Positions 16,133 to 28,129 of a stretch of DNA of 64,000 nucleotides are shown piece after piece (position 1 is the first letter of the stretch; every line of letters begins with the position of its first letter). The stretch spans positions 62,001 to 126,000 of the forward strand of contig CAJJBB010000006.1 in NCBI GenBank assembly GCA_905182305.1, given 5' to 3'. Made by a program: the position numbers and the translations under genes. This DNA is from Flavobacteria bacterium MS024-2A (GTDB lineage Bacteria; Bacteroidota; Bacteroidia; Flavobacteriales; Flavobacteriaceae). The notes below the pieces were generated by a model. It did no database searches and was not told the DNA's origin. It was given only the letters and a program-made list of their open reading frames with translations.

Positions 16133-18720
16133 ATGGCAAGAAAACCAAAAATAGAAAGATTTAACGAAAAAATACTTTCCCGCTTCCAGATATACAACAG
16201 CCTATTTTTCACCCTTCCTTTTGAAAATATAAAAAAAACGTCTTTATTACTTCCATTATTTGCTGACTTTTGTAAGACAAGTTATGAAGAAAAAATAAAT
16301 CCAAAAGAAATCGTAAATTCTTTTTTAAAGCACTACGCTCCAGATTTAAAAGAGGAAGAACAAATAGATTTGTTGTTTAATTTTATTCAATATATTGAAA
16401 GACAGGTCGTTCTTTTTGATGCAATTGAAGATGCTGGCTTCTCATATGTTAATAATATGCATGGAAGAGGAACTCTGCGGAACATAAAAGAAGAGGCAAA
16501 TAATAAGCAGCTCTCAGAAGGATTATCAGAATATATAAAGCGCGTTAAAGTGCGTATAGTTCTTACAGCACATCCAACCCAATTTTATCCTGATAACGTG
16601 CTAGTTATAATTAATGAGCTTTCGAGAGCAATTGCAAATGATGAGTTAGATAATATTAAAAAGCTTTTAGTGCAACTAGGGAAAACACCCTTTTATAAAA
16701 AAGAAAAACCAACTCCTTTAAATGAAGCTGTAAGTCTTATTTGGTTTTTAGAAAATATTTTTTATCATTCAGCAAGCACTATATATAATTATATAGCAGA
16801 GCATATTATTGATTCCAAAGAGCTTGACAATTCAATTTTTGATTTTGGCTTTTGGCCAGGAGGCGATCGTGACGGAAATCCTTTTGTAACTGCAGACATA
16901 ACCTTAAAAACAGCAAAACGCTTAAAGTTTTCTATTTTAAGAAACTATTACAGAGACTTACGTAAATTAAAACGTAAAATCACTTTTCCTGGTGTTGAGC
17001 AAAGAGTTATAAACCTTGAAGAGACAGTTTTTAATGAATTGTTTTATCCAGAAAAAAACATTTCATTTTCATTAAATACTTTAGTAACAGAATTAGAATT
17101 GGTCATGAAAGCTATCATGAAAGAGCATAATGGCCTATATCAAGAGGATGTTAAAGACATGATTCATAAAATAAAGTTATTTGGATTTCACTTTGCAAGT
17201 TTAGACATTCGTCAAGACTCAAGGGTACACCATAAAGTATTTACTGAAATTGTCTCACACCCCGAAATTCAATCTTATGTCAAAGGATTGCCATTGAATT
17301 ACATTGAACTAACTACCGAAGAGCGTTGCAAGGTTTTGTCATTAATTACTGGCGACGTTTCCCCTAATGTTTACAGAGATGAATTACTCAACAGACTCTT
17401 GAGAGTATCCGAGCTATGCAGCAAATACAGCAAAATAATGGTGAGCGGGGTAGTAATCGTTATATTATCAGTAACTGCCAGACACTAGAGAATATTTTAG
17501 AGTTATTTGCCATGTGCCGTATTAGTGGATGGAAAGAACCTACAGTAGATTTTATTCCGCTTTTTGAAACAATTCCAGATCTTAAAAAAGCTGGAGATAT
17601 AATGAAAGATTTATTTAATAATCCAGTATATCAAAATCATCTAAAAGGGCGTAAAAACAAACAAACTGTTATGTTAGGTTTTTCTGATGGAACTAAAGAC
17701 GGAGGTTATTTTATGGCTAATTGGAGTATTTACAAAGCAAAAGAAGCCTTGAGTGAACTGGCTACTGAATACGGAATTTCAATGGCTTTTTTCGACGGAA
17801 GAGGAGGCCCACCGGCCCGGGGAGGTGGGAATACACATGAATTTTATGCTTCCATGGGTGACACCATTCAAAATGATGATATCCAACTTACCATTCAAGG
17901 ACAAACCATTAGTTCAAACTTTGGAACCTTAGATTCTTCTCAATTTAATTTAGAACAATTACTTAGTTCTGGAATTTCTAATAAAATTTTAAATCCAGGG
18001 AAAAACAACCTTTCTCCAGAAGATAGAGCTACTATGCAAGAAATGGCTGATTATAGTTATCAGGTATATCAAGATTTTAAGCAGCATGATATGTTTATTC
18101 CTTATCTAGAACGTATGTCAACTTTACCTTATTATGCTAAAACTAATGTTGGAAGTCGTCCATCTAAAAGAGGAAATTCTTCTTCGCTTAAATTTGAAGA
18201 CCTTCGTGCAATTCCATTTGTAGGGAGTTGGAGTCAATTAAAACAAAATGTACCGGGTTTTTATGGAGTTGGGACAGCTATTAATCGATTTGTGAAAGAT
18301 GGTAAATTAGCAGATGTTAAACAACTATATAAAAATTCTCGCTTTTTCAGAACCTTGCTTTTTAATAGCATGATGAGTTTAACTAAATCATTTTTTCAGC
18401 TCACAGCTTACATGAAAGAAGATAAAGAATTTGGTGCTTTTTGGGAATTGATTTTTAATGAATATAATTTAACCAAAGAGTTATTGCTTAAAGTCAGTGA
18501 TTTTAAATCGCTTATGGAAAATGAACCGGCTGGAAAAGCTTCTATAAAGGCCCGTGAAGAAATTGTTCAGCCATTATTGACCATCCAACAATTTGCTTTA
18601 ATGGAATTGCAGGAATTGAAATCTTTTAGCAATTCAGATCCTAAAAAGATTCAAATTTTAGAGGCAATGATAACCCGTTCTTTGTTTGGAAATATTAATG
18701 CTAGTAGAAATTCTGCCTAA
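16133..18720 (+). CDS. ppc: Phosphoenolpyruvate carboxylase, broken by a single-base deletion near 17393
   Basis: Carboxylates phosphoenolpyruvate with bicarbonate to oxaloacetate, the anaplerotic feed of the TCA cycle. Family motifs occur in order: VLTAHPTQF, FWPGGDRDGNPF, then after the frameshift GFSDGTKDGGYF, FFDGRGGPPARGGGNTH, TNVGSRPSKRG and a C-terminal SLFGNINASRN. The first frame is coherent from 16133 to about 17392 (DELLN) and then runs out to 17488. The second frame resumes at TLESIRAMQQIQ at 17395 and ends at 18720. One base restored near 17393 gives about 862 residues, the usual size. The second frame should not be read as a separate gene starting at 17416. Confidence 0.92.
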
Positions 18721-18724
18721 AAAC

Positions 18725-19780
18725 TTAAGTGTTTGAATAATATTGAAAAGCTTTTGAAAAGTACTCTTGTGGTACCTCAATATCAATTTTTGGTATTCCT
18801 ATAGATTTTAACAATGAAAAGTTAATGCGTCCTGCTTTATTCTTTTTATCGTGACGTAATAAAGCAATTATTTCATTTTGTTCTATCGCTGATATTTTAA
18901 CTATCCCATAGTGATTTGAAAAGGTAGTTTTAATGTCATTCGCTTCCTCGATTTGAAGTCCGCAGCAATGGACTGATAAATAGGCTTCTAAAACCATGCC
19001 AATAGCGATCGCCTCACCGTGAAGAAGACGTTTCCTAGAAGGAGATGCCAAAAAGTAAGATTCTATTGCGTGACCTAGAGTGTGTCCAAAATTCAAAACT
19101 TTTCGCAATCCTTTTTCTTTAGGGTCTAGAGTAACTACCTCACTTTTTAATTTAATTGATGTTTTAATATAATCTAAAAGAACAGGAGGTGTTAATTTTT
19201 TAATTATTTTAAGTGAATTCCAATAATCAGGCGAAGCAATCAAGCCATGTTTTAACATCTCAGCAAAACCACTTCGTATTTCTTTACTTGGAAGTGTACT
19301 TAACCAGTCACTGTCTATAATTACTTCTTGTGGTTCTTGTATCGTTCCTATTTGATTTTTCAAAGATCCTAAATCAATTCCTGTTTTACCTCCAACAGAG
19401 GCATCAACCATTGAGAGAAGGGTAGTGGGTATATTATAAAAATCAATCCCACGTTTAAAAGTACAGGCAACAAAAGCACCTAAATCTGTAACAACACCGC
19501 CTCCTAGGTTAATGAGAGCACTATCTCTATCTGCCCCAAGAAATGATAGCTCATTCCACAAAGCCTCACATGTTTTAAGATTTTTATTTTCTTCTCCGGC
19601 AGCCATAGTTAAAATATTGGCGTTTTCAATTTTACTGATTCTAACGAAACGGTTTAAACATTTTTCTTTAGTGTTAGTATCAACAAGAACAAAAACAGAA
19701 CTATAGTTTTTAGGACTTAAAATATTAGATAAATTTTTAAGTCCTTTTTCATTGTAAGAAATATTATTTAGTTCTAGCAT
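18725..19780 (-). CDS. aroB: 3-dehydroquinate synthase
   Basis: Second enzyme of the shikimate pathway; converts DAHP to 3-dehydroquinate using NAD+ and a divalent metal. The 351-residue protein has the NAD-binding segment INLGGGVVTDLGAF, TTLLSMVDASVGGKTGIDL, and the metal ligands in FAEMLKHG (Glu), FGHTLGHAIE (His) and LLHGEAIAIG (His). It converges with ppc (4-bp gap) and precedes nothing else of aromatic biosynthesis here; smpB lies upstream on the same strand. Confidence 0.96.
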   Translation of the reverse strand: MLELNNISYNEKGLKNLSNILSPKNYSSVFVLVDTNTKEKCLNRFVRISKIENANILTMAAGEENKNLKTCEALWNELSFLGADRDSALINLGGGVVTDLGAFVACTFKRGIDFYNIPTTLLSMVDASVGGKTGIDLGSLKNQIGTIQEPQEVIIDSDWLSTLPSKEIRSGFAEMLKHGLIASPDYWNSLKIIKKLTPPVLLDYIKTSIKLKSEVVTLDPKEKGLRKVLNFGHTLGHAIESYFLASPSRKRLLHGEAIAIGMVLEAYLSVHCCGLQIEEANDIKTTFSNHYGIVKISAIEQNEIIALLRHDKKNKAGRINFSLLKSIGIPKIDIEVPQEYFSKAFQYYSNT

Positions 19781-19838
19781 GTTTTTAAAAAATACAAAAA
19801 TAGGAGTTTTATAAAGTATATTGTATTGTTAATTAAAA

Positions 19839-20303
19839 CTATCGCCGTTTGAAGCTTTTTTTAATGCGATCTAAATCTCGTTTATTATCGCGATCTTTAA
19901 GTGTTTCTCTTTTGTCATACAGTTTTTTTCCTTTAGCCAAAGCAATGTGTAATTTAGCCAATCCTTTTTCATTAATATATAAACGAATTGGGATAATAGT
20001 AAGCCCTCCATTTTTTATTTCTTTATGTAATTTCTTAAGTTCTTTTTTGTTAAGCAATAACTTTCTTTGTGCTTTTGGACGATGATTAAACCTTGTTCCA
20101 AAAGCATATTCATCAATTTGCATATTAACAGTAAAAAGTTCACTACGATCATTAAATTCACAGAAACTTTCAGCAATAGAGGCTTTGCTGTTCCGCAACG
20201 ACTTTATTTCCGTTCCAGTCAGTACGATGCCAGCGGTATAGTTTTCGATGAGTTCATACTCAAACCGGGCACGCTTGTTCTTTATGCTCACTTCTTTCTG
20301 CAC
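19839..20303 (-). CDS. smpB: SsrA-binding protein SmpB
   Basis: tmRNA-binding partner in trans-translation, which rescues ribosomes stalled on broken messages. The 154-residue protein contains the OB-fold landmarks [23 protein letters not shown] and AYCEF-like IAESFCEF, the [11 protein letters not shown] helix, [19 protein letters not shown] and the basic C-terminal tail [18 protein letters not shown]. The tmRNA gene itself is not in the window. Confidence 0.97.
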   Translation of the reverse strand: MQKEVSIKNKRARFEYELIENYTAGIVLTGTEIKSLRNSKASIAESFCEFNDRSELFTVNMQIDEYAFGTRFNHRPKAQRKLLLNKKELKKLHKEIKNGGLTIIPIRLYINEKGLAKLHIALAKGKKLYDKRETLKDRDNKRDLDRIKKSFKRR

Positions 20304-20509
20304 CTTTCAAAGATACTACTAATCTCTTAAGTTTTGTATTGGTTTTTTCTTTGAAAAAAACGTTTATTTGATTAAAATGTAATTAAACATTTCATTTAAT
20401 AATGACTGAAGTTGAATTTTATTGATTGAACTAATTAAATATGTTAATTAATTATGGATAACTGTCCTTTATTTTAAATAATTGTGGCTATTCTACCAAT
20501 TCAAATTAT

Positions 20510-20517
20510 TAATTTTG
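20510..20517 (+). promoter_or_regulatory. Candidate -7 box of glyA (TAATTTTG)
   Basis: TAATTTTG matches TAnnTTTG and ends 20 bp before the glyA ATG. The nearest upstream TTG (20482-20484) is 25 bp away, longer than ideal. The rest of the 234-bp smpB-glyA spacer is AT-rich without other clear signals. Confidence 0.45.
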
Positions 20518-20537
20518 CACTATAAAAAAATTAATTT

Positions 20538-21812
20538 ATGCAACGTGATACACTAATTTTTGATCTTATTAATCAAGAAAAACAACGCCAAATTAAAGGT
20601 ATTGAATTGATTGCTTCTGAAAATTTCACAAGTCCAGCTGTAATGGAGGCAACAGGATCTGTTTTAACAAATAAATATGCAGAAGGGTATCCTGGTAAAA
20701 GATATTATGGCGGTTGTGAAGTTGTTGATCAAATTGAACAATTAGCTATAGATCGGGCTAAAGAATTATTTGGTGCTGCATATGCAAATGTACAACCACA
20801 CTCAGGGTCTCAAGCTAATACTGCTGTTTTTCATGCATTTTTAAAGCCTGGAGACCGTATTTTAGGATTTGATCTATCCCACGGAGGTCATCTAACGCAT
20901 GGTTCTCCCGTTAACTTTTCAGGACGTTTGTATAAAGCCCATTTCTACGGAGTTGAAAAATCAACAGGACTTCTGAATTATGACACTATTATGTCGATTG
21001 CCAAAGAAGTTAGGCCCAAAATGTTAATTGCAGGAGCTTCGGCCTATTCACGTGACATCAATTTTTCTAAATTCCGTGAAATTGCAGATGAAGTCGGTGC
21101 ATTTCTACTTGCAGATATTTCTCATCCCTCTGGGATGATTGCCACAGGCTTACTCAGCAATCCAATGCCACACTGCCATGTTGTAACAACAACTACTCAC
21201 AAAACCTTGAGAGGACCAAGGGGAGGACTAATAATGATGGGGCAAGATTTTGACAACCCCTTTGGATTAACCCTTAAAAATGGATCGTATCAAAAAATGT
21301 CACATTTATTAAATATGGCTGTTTTTCCTGGAAACCAAGGAGGTCCATTAGAGCATGTTATTGCAGCAAAAGCAATTGCCTTTCAAGAAGCACTTCAACC
21401 TTCTTTTAAAGTGTATATGCAGCAAGTACAGAAAAATGCTCAAGCCATGGCTGCTGCTTTCGTTGTCAAAGGATATCATTTAATTTCTGGAGGCACAGAT
21501 AACCACATGATGTTAATTGATTTACGCAACAAGGATATTAGCGGAAAAGTAGCTGAGCAAGCACTTGTAAAGGCAGAAATTACTACGAATAAGAATATGG
21601 TTCCTTATGATGATAAATCTCCCTTTATCACTTCTGGAATTCGTGTGGGAACTGCTGCTATTACAACTAGAGGTCTGAAAGAAGATGATATGAGTGAAAT
21701 TGTTGATTTAATTGATGAAGTGATTCAAAACCATGAAAATAATGATATACTTGAAGCCGTAGAAGCTAAAGTTTTCGCATTGATGTCTGGGCGTGAGTTG
21801 TTTTATTACTAA
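20538..21812 (+). CDS. glyA: Serine hydroxymethyltransferase
   Basis: PLP enzyme that interconverts serine and glycine while charging tetrahydrofolate with a one-carbon unit, linking the serine pathway seen at the left end to one-carbon metabolism. The 424-residue sequence starts [18 protein letters not shown]. Landmarks are [35 protein letters not shown], and the PLP-lysine motif [13 protein letters not shown]. The C-terminal [16 protein letters not shown] motif is also present. Length is typical. Confidence 0.97.
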   Translation: MQRDTLIFDLINQEKQRQIKGIELIASENFTSPAVMEATGSVLTNKYAEGYPGKRYYGGCEVVDQIEQLAIDRAKELFGAAYANVQPHSGSQANTAVFHAFLKPGDRILGFDLSHGGHLTHGSPVNFSGRLYKAHFYGVEKSTGLLNYDTIMSIAKEVRPKMLIAGASAYSRDINFSKFREIADEVGAFLLADISHPSGMIATGLLSNPMPHCHVVTTTTHKTLRGPRGGLIMMGQDFDNPFGLTLKNGSYQKMSHLLNMAVFPGNQGGPLEHVIAAKAIAFQEALQPSFKVYMQQVQKNAQAMAAAFVVKGYHLISGGTDNHMMLIDLRNKDISGKVAEQALVKAEITTNKNMVPYDDKSPFITSGIRVGTAAITTRGLKEDDMSEIVDLIDEVIQNHENNDILEAVEAKVFALMSGRELFYY

Positions 21813-21848
21813 TACTAACGGTCAATATCTTTAGTAGATTTATGAAAA

Positions 21849-22241
21849 TTAGTGAAACAATTGAAAAATATTCTCGGGAATGGTTTCCAGTTCCATGGTC
21901 TCAGCATTGAGATAACACCATTGGGTGGTACATTGTGCAACTAAAGTAGTTGTATCTTTTAAATAAATCTTTACAATACGTTGTGAGAGAAAACCTTCAG
22001 TTGATGCTACATGGGTTTTGAGGGTTAACCAATCGTACAGTTTAGCAGGGCGTTTGTAGTCAATCTTATGACTTCTAACCACCCAAATCCCATAAGAACA
22101 GGAGTCTTTTTCGATAAGCGATTTCCAATGCGCTTCTGCAATCTCCTGAACCCAATGGAGGTATTGGACATTGTTTACATGATCCAACTCATCGAGATGT
22201 TCTTTATTTACTTGAAGATTGTATTGATGAGTTTTACTCAT
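21849..22241 (-). CDS. Hotdog-fold acyl-CoA thioesterase
   Basis: 130-residue single-hotdog protein of the 4-hydroxybenzoyl-CoA thioesterase/YbgC-like family: VNKEHLDELDHVNNVQYLHW carries the Asp-His-x-N active-site region, and YKRPAKLYDWLTLKTHV is the central strand pair. It would hydrolyse an acyl-CoA in the cytoplasm; substrate unknown. Its start overlaps the stop of the upstream cyclotransferase gene in an ATGA arrangement, so translation is coupled. Confidence 0.82.
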   Translation of the reverse strand: MSKTHQYNLQVNKEHLDELDHVNNVQYLHWVQEIAEAHWKSLIEKDSCSYGIWVVRSHKIDYKRPAKLYDWLTLKTHVASTEGFLSQRIVKIYLKDTTTLVAQCTTQWCYLNAETMELETIPENIFQLFH

Positions 22242-23257
22242 TTTTTAGGCTCAATAGTTACTTCAAAAAGTTTACTCCAGTTTTTGCCAGTAACAAAAAA
22301 AGTTTTTCGTGTTTTATGATATGCAATTCCATTTAATACATTTAACTGAGAATGTTGCTCTACCAGCTCTTTTAATCCAGAAAAATCGATAACTCCCTCA
22401 ACGGTTCCACTAGAAGGATCGATGATAACACTCACTTCTTTATTAAATTGATAGGTGTTGGCATATATTTTTCCATCTACCCATTCCAACTCATTTATAT
22501 TATGAAGAGGTGCTTTATGAGTCATTACTTGAATACTTCTCAATTCTTTATAAGTAGTTGGATCTAGTATCCAAATACGATTACTCCCATCAGATTTATA
22601 CAATACTTTTCCATCATTACACAAGCCCCAGCCTTCTTTACTTGATTTATAGGGAAATGATTTTTGCATTGCAAGAGTTGCCTTTTCATAAACAAAACCT
22701 TTCATTGACTTCCAGGTTAGCTGAATAACTTTGTCATTCAATATAGTTAAGCCTTCACCAAAATAACTTTCATCTAGTGGTTTGTCATTAATAACTTCCC
22801 CAGTTTTAAAGTCTAGTGTTTTGAGGGTTGATTGTCCATTTAGACCAGTACTTTCATACAATAGATCTCCATCGAATTCTAACCCCTGAGTATAAGATGT
22901 TGTTTTATGTGGAAAGCTATTTAAAATATTGTAAGTAAAGAGTTTAGGCGGAGCTTTCGCTAATAAAGTAAGTGAAGTTTCTGTTGATCTTGTTCCATAA
23001 TCGGTAGTGATAATCGCCTTTATTATTTGAGATCCTAAAGGCTCGTTTGTGAAAATATGATTTTTTTTAATGGGTCTTTCATTAAGATAAAATTGAATAT
23101 TTTCATTTTCATTTTTATCTTTTAATTTCAATTGAAGCGTATCTCCCCAAATAACTTTATTGTTCTTTATACCGGTACTTATTTTCAATATTGACTTTGA
23201 AGGGCCTCCACATGTTAGAAGAAGAATAAAAGATATTAAGGGAAGCATAACTTTCAT
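22238..23257 (-). CDS. Glutaminyl-peptide cyclotransferase (plant/bacterial type) lipoprotein
   Basis: Converts N-terminal glutamine of peptides to pyroglutamate. The 339-residue protein has a leader with lipobox LLLTC, so it should be anchored in the envelope, then about 85 residues of beta-rich N-terminal domain. A beta-propeller follows with family motifs FPHKTTSYTQGLEFDG, LYESTGLNGQST, FGEGLTIL, EGWGLCNDG and NELEWVDGKIYAN. This is the Carica papaya QC-type fold, unrelated to the zinc-dependent animal enzyme. It is co-translated with the thioesterase downstream. Confidence 0.88.
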   Translation of the reverse strand: MKVMLPLISFILLLTCGGPSKSILKISTGIKNNKVIWGDTLQLKLKDKNENENIQFYLNERPIKKNHIFTNEPLGSQIIKAIITTDYGTRSTETSLTLLAKAPPKLFTYNILNSFPHKTTSYTQGLEFDGDLLYESTGLNGQSTLKTLDFKTGEVINDKPLDESYFGEGLTILNDKVIQLTWKSMKGFVYEKATLAMQKSFPYKSSKEGWGLCNDGKVLYKSDGSNRIWILDPTTYKELRSIQVMTHKAPLHNINELEWVDGKIYANTYQFNKEVSVIIDPSSGTVEGVIDFSGLKELVEQHSQLNVLNGIAYHKTRKTFFVTGKNWSKLFEVTIEPKK

Positions 23258-23320
23258 TAGAGATAGAATTGATAGTTAAATTTATTATGTAGTTGAAACG
23301 AAATTAAGCATTTAAAATGA

Positions 23321-23351
23321 TTGTTGAAATCAGATGAAGATCTTATATTTG
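23321..23351 (+). promoter_or_regulatory. Promoter of the SRP RNA gene (TTGTTG / TATATTTG)
   Basis: Two adjacent TTG triplets (23321-23326) precede TATATTTG (23344-23351) by 20 or 17 bp. This matches the Bacteroidota consensus, and the -7 box ends 4 bp before the first base of the SRP RNA stem, consistent with a transcription start at about 23356. Confidence 0.75.
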
Positions 23352-23355
23352 TATC

Positions 23356-23452
23356 GGGCAAGTCCTACACAACCAGCTCCTGTTTAATTCCCCCAGGGTG
23401 GGAACACAGCAAGGGTAGATAGTCGTAGCGGTGTGATGTGGGTCGCTTGCCC
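23356..23452 (+). ncRNA. ffs: Signal recognition particle RNA, small bacterial (4.5S) type
   Basis: About 97 nt. The ends pair (GGGCAAG at 23356-23362 with CTTGCCC at 23446-23452) to close a long hairpin, and a T-run follows directly, giving intrinsic termination. The conserved apical domain bound by Ffh is visible: CCAGGGTGGGAACACAGCAAGGG, cited here as GGAACACAGCAAGG near 23401-23414, including the asymmetric loop with ACA and AGCA-type bases. The RNA works with Ffh and FtsY in co-translational targeting to the inner membrane. No other gene occupies this 245-bp gap. Confidence 0.92.
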
Positions 23453-23503
23453 TTTTTTATTCAGATGAAGTATGTCCAACTTATACATTAAAGGAATACT
23501 AAA

Positions 23504-24310
23504 ATGGCAAAAGTAGTTTTGATAACAGGTGCCTCATCAGGCTTAGGCCTTTCAACTGCACTGCATTTACATAAAATAGGATATCAGGTATATGGTACCA
23601 GTCGAAATCCAGAAAAAAACACAATTACCCTTCCTTTCCCATTAATTCCTTTAGAAATCACAAATAATGATTCTATAGATTCATGTGTTGCATTAGTTTT
23701 AAAAAAAGCTGGACGCCTAGACGTTTTAATTAATAATGCGGGTGTAGGTATTACAGGACCTATGGAGGAAATCGATCTTACTGCGGTTTCAGAAAATTTT
23801 GCTATAAATTGTTTTGGTCCTCTTCAAATGGCTCAAGCTGTTTTACCAAAAATGAGGGAACAAAGTTCAGGTTTGATTATAAATATCACCTCTATTGCAG
23901 GGGTTATGGGACTTCCTTTTCGCGGTGTATATTCTTCCTCTAAAAGTGCTTTTTCAATTATGACAGAGAGTCTTCGAATGGAAGTCAAATCGTTTGGTAT
24001 AGAAGTTTGTAGTCTCGCACCTGGAGATTACGCTACAGATATTGCTTCAAGGAGGTATCACGCCCCCGTAATTGAGAATTCGCCATATCAAAGAATTTAT
24101 CAGGAAAATTTAGATACCATGAATAAGCATGTGTCAGACGGAAACCCTCCACAAGAAATTGCTATTGCTATTTCTAAAATTATTAAAAAAGGGAAACCAG
24201 CAGTTCATTACCAGGTTGGGCCTTTTGTGCAAAAGTTATCTAAAATATTAAAAGGCATTCTTCCAAATCGTATATTTGAAAAACTAATAATGAATCATTA
24301 CAAACTTTAA
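23504..24310 (+). CDS. Short-chain dehydrogenase/reductase (SDR)
   Basis: 268-residue NAD(P)-dependent oxidoreductase with classical SDR motifs: cofactor loop TGASSGLGLSTA (6-17), NNAGVGITGPMEE, INITSIAG with the catalytic Ser region, and YSSSKSAF (Tyr and Lys of YxxxK). Arg in TSRNPE suggests a preference for NADPH. The C-terminal hydrophobic helix after about 240 is like retinol-dehydrogenase-type SDRs. Substrate unknown. Nine bases separate it from the aldolase gene downstream. Confidence 0.9.
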   Translation: MAKVVLITGASSGLGLSTALHLHKIGYQVYGTSRNPEKNTITLPFPLIPLEITNNDSIDSCVALVLKKAGRLDVLINNAGVGITGPMEEIDLTAVSENFAINCFGPLQMAQAVLPKMREQSSGLIINITSIAGVMGLPFRGVYSSSKSAFSIMTESLRMEVKSFGIEVCSLAPGDYATDIASRRYHAPVIENSPYQRIYQENLDTMNKHVSDGNPPQEIAIAISKIIKKGKPAVHYQVGPFVQKLSKILKGILPNRIFEKLIMNHYKL

Positions 24311-24319
24311 ATCACAGAC

Positions 24320-24973
24320 ATGAAATTTTTTATTGATACTGCTAACTTAGATCAGATTAGAGAAGCACAATCTCTTGGAGTCCTTGATGGAGTCACTACT
24401 AATCCATCATTAATGGCTAAAGAAGGAATTACAGGCGAAAAAAATATTATTCAACATTATTTTGATATTTGTGAAATTGTAGATGGTGATGTTTCGGCAG
24501 AAGTAATCTCCTTAGACTTTAACGGTATGGTAAAAGAAGGAAAAATATTGGCAGCTTTACATCCACAAATAGTTGTCAAAATTCCTATGATTGAAGATGG
24601 CGTAAAGGCATTAAAGTATTTTTATGATGAAGGGATAAAAACAAACTGTACCCTTATATTTTCTGCTGGGCAAGCATTATTAGCTGCAAAAGCTGGTGCA
24701 ACCTATATGTCACCTTTTATTGGACGTTTGGATGATATCTCTACAGATGGTCTAAGCCTAATACAAGAGATTAGAGATATATACGATAATTATGGCTTTG
24801 AAACACAAATATTAGCTGCTTCTGTTCGCCATACAATGCACATAATTGAATGTGCTAAAATTGGTGCAGATGTTATGACCGGTCCTCTTTCGTCTATAAA
24901 AGGCTTGTTGAAACATCCTCTTACTGATATTGGTTTGGCTAAGTTTTTAGAGGACTATAAAAAGGGAAACTAG
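24320..24973 (+). CDS. fsa: Transaldolase / fructose-6-phosphate aldolase family protein
   Basis: 217-residue TIM-barrel Schiff-base aldolase of the small transaldolase (TalC/Fsa, subfamily 3B) type. Landmarks are [16 protein letters not shown] at the start, [14 protein letters not shown], the Schiff-base lysine in IVVKIPM and the end motif [22 protein letters not shown] (cited in part as DVMTGP). In Bacteroidota such proteins often act as the transaldolase of the pentose phosphate pathway; sequence alone does not separate transaldolase from fructose-6-phosphate aldolase activity. It converges with the next gene with a 4-bp overlap. Confidence 0.93.
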   Translation: MKFFIDTANLDQIREAQSLGVLDGVTTNPSLMAKEGITGEKNIIQHYFDICEIVDGDVSAEVISLDFNGMVKEGKILAALHPQIVVKIPMIEDGVKALKYFYDEGIKTNCTLIFSAGQALLAAKAGATYMSPFIGRLDDISTDGLSLIQEIRDIYDNYGFETQILAASVRHTMHIIECAKIGADVMTGPLSSIKGLLKHPLTDIGLAKFLEDYKKGN

Positions 24974-26352
24974 AGCTCTTTTAAAAGTGTTTCAAAGGTT
25001 GTGTCTGAAAAATTACCAAAGCCTTCTATAATATTTCCTTTTTCGTTTATGATGATAGCTTTATTAAGAAGAGTTAGTACCCATAATTCACTAGCTTTTT
25101 CAAAATCAATTAATGCAAACTGATTTTCAAGATTAATTTTCATTATTTCTTGAACTTGATCAACCATCGTATTAAAGGGTTGAATACAGATGCCTATAAA
25201 GCGGAATTGTGGATTATTTGTTTCTAATTTTTTTAATCTCTTTAGGGTATTTTGATAATGATTCATTTGTGTTTGAGACCAAAAGTAAAACACTGTAGTT
25301 TTATTAGAGGCTAAACTAGCACTACTTATTGTATCTCGAGAAATGTTTTGAAGTTTAACTGCTGGTAAAACTTTATTTTTTGCCATTTTACTAATATTAG
25401 CATGAAGTGTTAATACTTCCTTAAAATATGAGGTTGAATTATTTACCGTAGAATAATATTGTAAAAAACGCTCATGCTGACTATGGTTTTCAAATGTTAA
25501 TATTTCTTCAAAAGCAATAGCACGTGCTAAATTATTCCTTAAAACAGGTCCTGTAATTATCTGATCTAAAACCTTTAAGCGGTTTATGTTAAAATCAGTT
25601 GTCTGTTTTTGTTTCAAGAAAGAATTGCTTCTGTCAAGTGCTTTTTGACTTATAAAATTTAAAATATAATTTATATAGGGATCAAAAAAGGCAAGATCAT
25701 TATCTCCAAAATTCAAAAAAGCACGATATCCAAAATACAAACTATCTTTCTTTTCATCCCACTTAGCTCCTCTCAAAAGAGCATATCGTTCTTTAATTGT
25801 TGCATAATGATATATATAGGCTGCTTGAGTTACTTTTTGTGCTATAGGTGTTAGAGTGTTTGCAATATCCATCTTAATCCATAACTTCTTTTTTTCTGAA
25901 AGCAGTGAATCTAAAATAGTTGAAAAAAATTCACTATTACTAGAGTATTTGGAAGACAAGAATTCTCCTTCTGCCTCTTGCTTTAAAAGCAATTCCATTA
26001 AAAAGTTGTTTTTAGATGCACCAATACCAGAAAATACCACGGAAGCATTAAAAGCAGCAGCATTAATCCGAACCCAAAGACTGTCTTTTTCTTCAAGTAA
26101 TAATGTTTGATATTCAGGAAGATGTTCCAGTTTATATATACCGCTATCAATTGAATCAAACTTTTTTTCAAAACGAAAATTATTATCAAGATCTAGTGTC
26201 TCAATAACACTATTTCCCTGATAAAAAGTAACGGAGCGGGATGAAGGATTTATAATTTGGCCACCAAAAAAGATGCCACTTCTTTCGTCTGTTATACTGC
26301 AACTAACAAAAAGAAGAAAAAGAAGAATTCCTAAAATAACTTTATGTATCAC
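24970..26352 (-). CDS. Thioredoxin-fold lipoprotein lacking the CxxC motif
   Basis: 460-residue envelope protein with lipobox LLFVSC (lipidated Cys18). An N-terminal DUF4369-like beta region (about 25-115) is followed by a long helical middle and a C-terminal thioredoxin-like domain (about 335-460). Where TlpA/ResA proteins have WCxxC, this one has [14 protein letters not shown], so it cannot perform dithiol exchange. A partner-binding or structural role is possible. The start codon is GTG. It is the last gene of its strand here and overlaps the aldolase 3' end. Confidence 0.7.
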   Translation of the reverse strand: MIHKVILGILLFLLFVSCSITDERSGIFFGGQIINPSSRSVTFYQGNSVIETLDLDNNFRFEKKFDSIDSGIYKLEHLPEYQTLLLEEKDSLWVRINAAAFNASVVFSGIGASKNNFLMELLLKQEAEGEFLSSKYSSNSEFFSTILDSLLSEKKKLWIKMDIANTLTPIAQKVTQAAYIYHYATIKERYALLRGAKWDEKKDSLYFGYRAFLNFGDNDLAFFDPYINYILNFISQKALDRSNSFLKQKQTTDFNINRLKVLDQIITGPVLRNNLARAIAFEEILTFENHSQHERFLQYYSTVNNSTSYFKEVLTLHANISKMAKNKVLPAVKLQNISRDTISSASLASNKTTVFYFWSQTQMNHYQNTLKRLKKLETNNPQFRFIGICIQPFNTMVDQVQEIMKINLENQFALIDFEKASELWVLTLLNKAIIINEKGNIIEGFGNFSDTTFETLLKEL

Positions 26353-26373
26353 AACTCAAAAATAATATTTTAA

Positions 26374-28083
<1,710 letters not shown>

Positions 28084-28129
28084 TACTACTAAGATTTTCT
28101 ATTGATTTGACTTCATCTATTCGAAAAAC

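Noticed and set aside
17416-18720. Separate gene for a short PEP carboxylase-like protein
   Set aside because: It is the second half of ppc; homologous sequence in the same frame begins upstream of this ATG at 17395.
20390-20460. AT-rich TTAATTAA-type repeats as a replication origin element
   Set aside because: No DnaA-box cluster or dnaA/dnaN neighbours; the sequence is simply AT-rich spacer between smpB and glyA.
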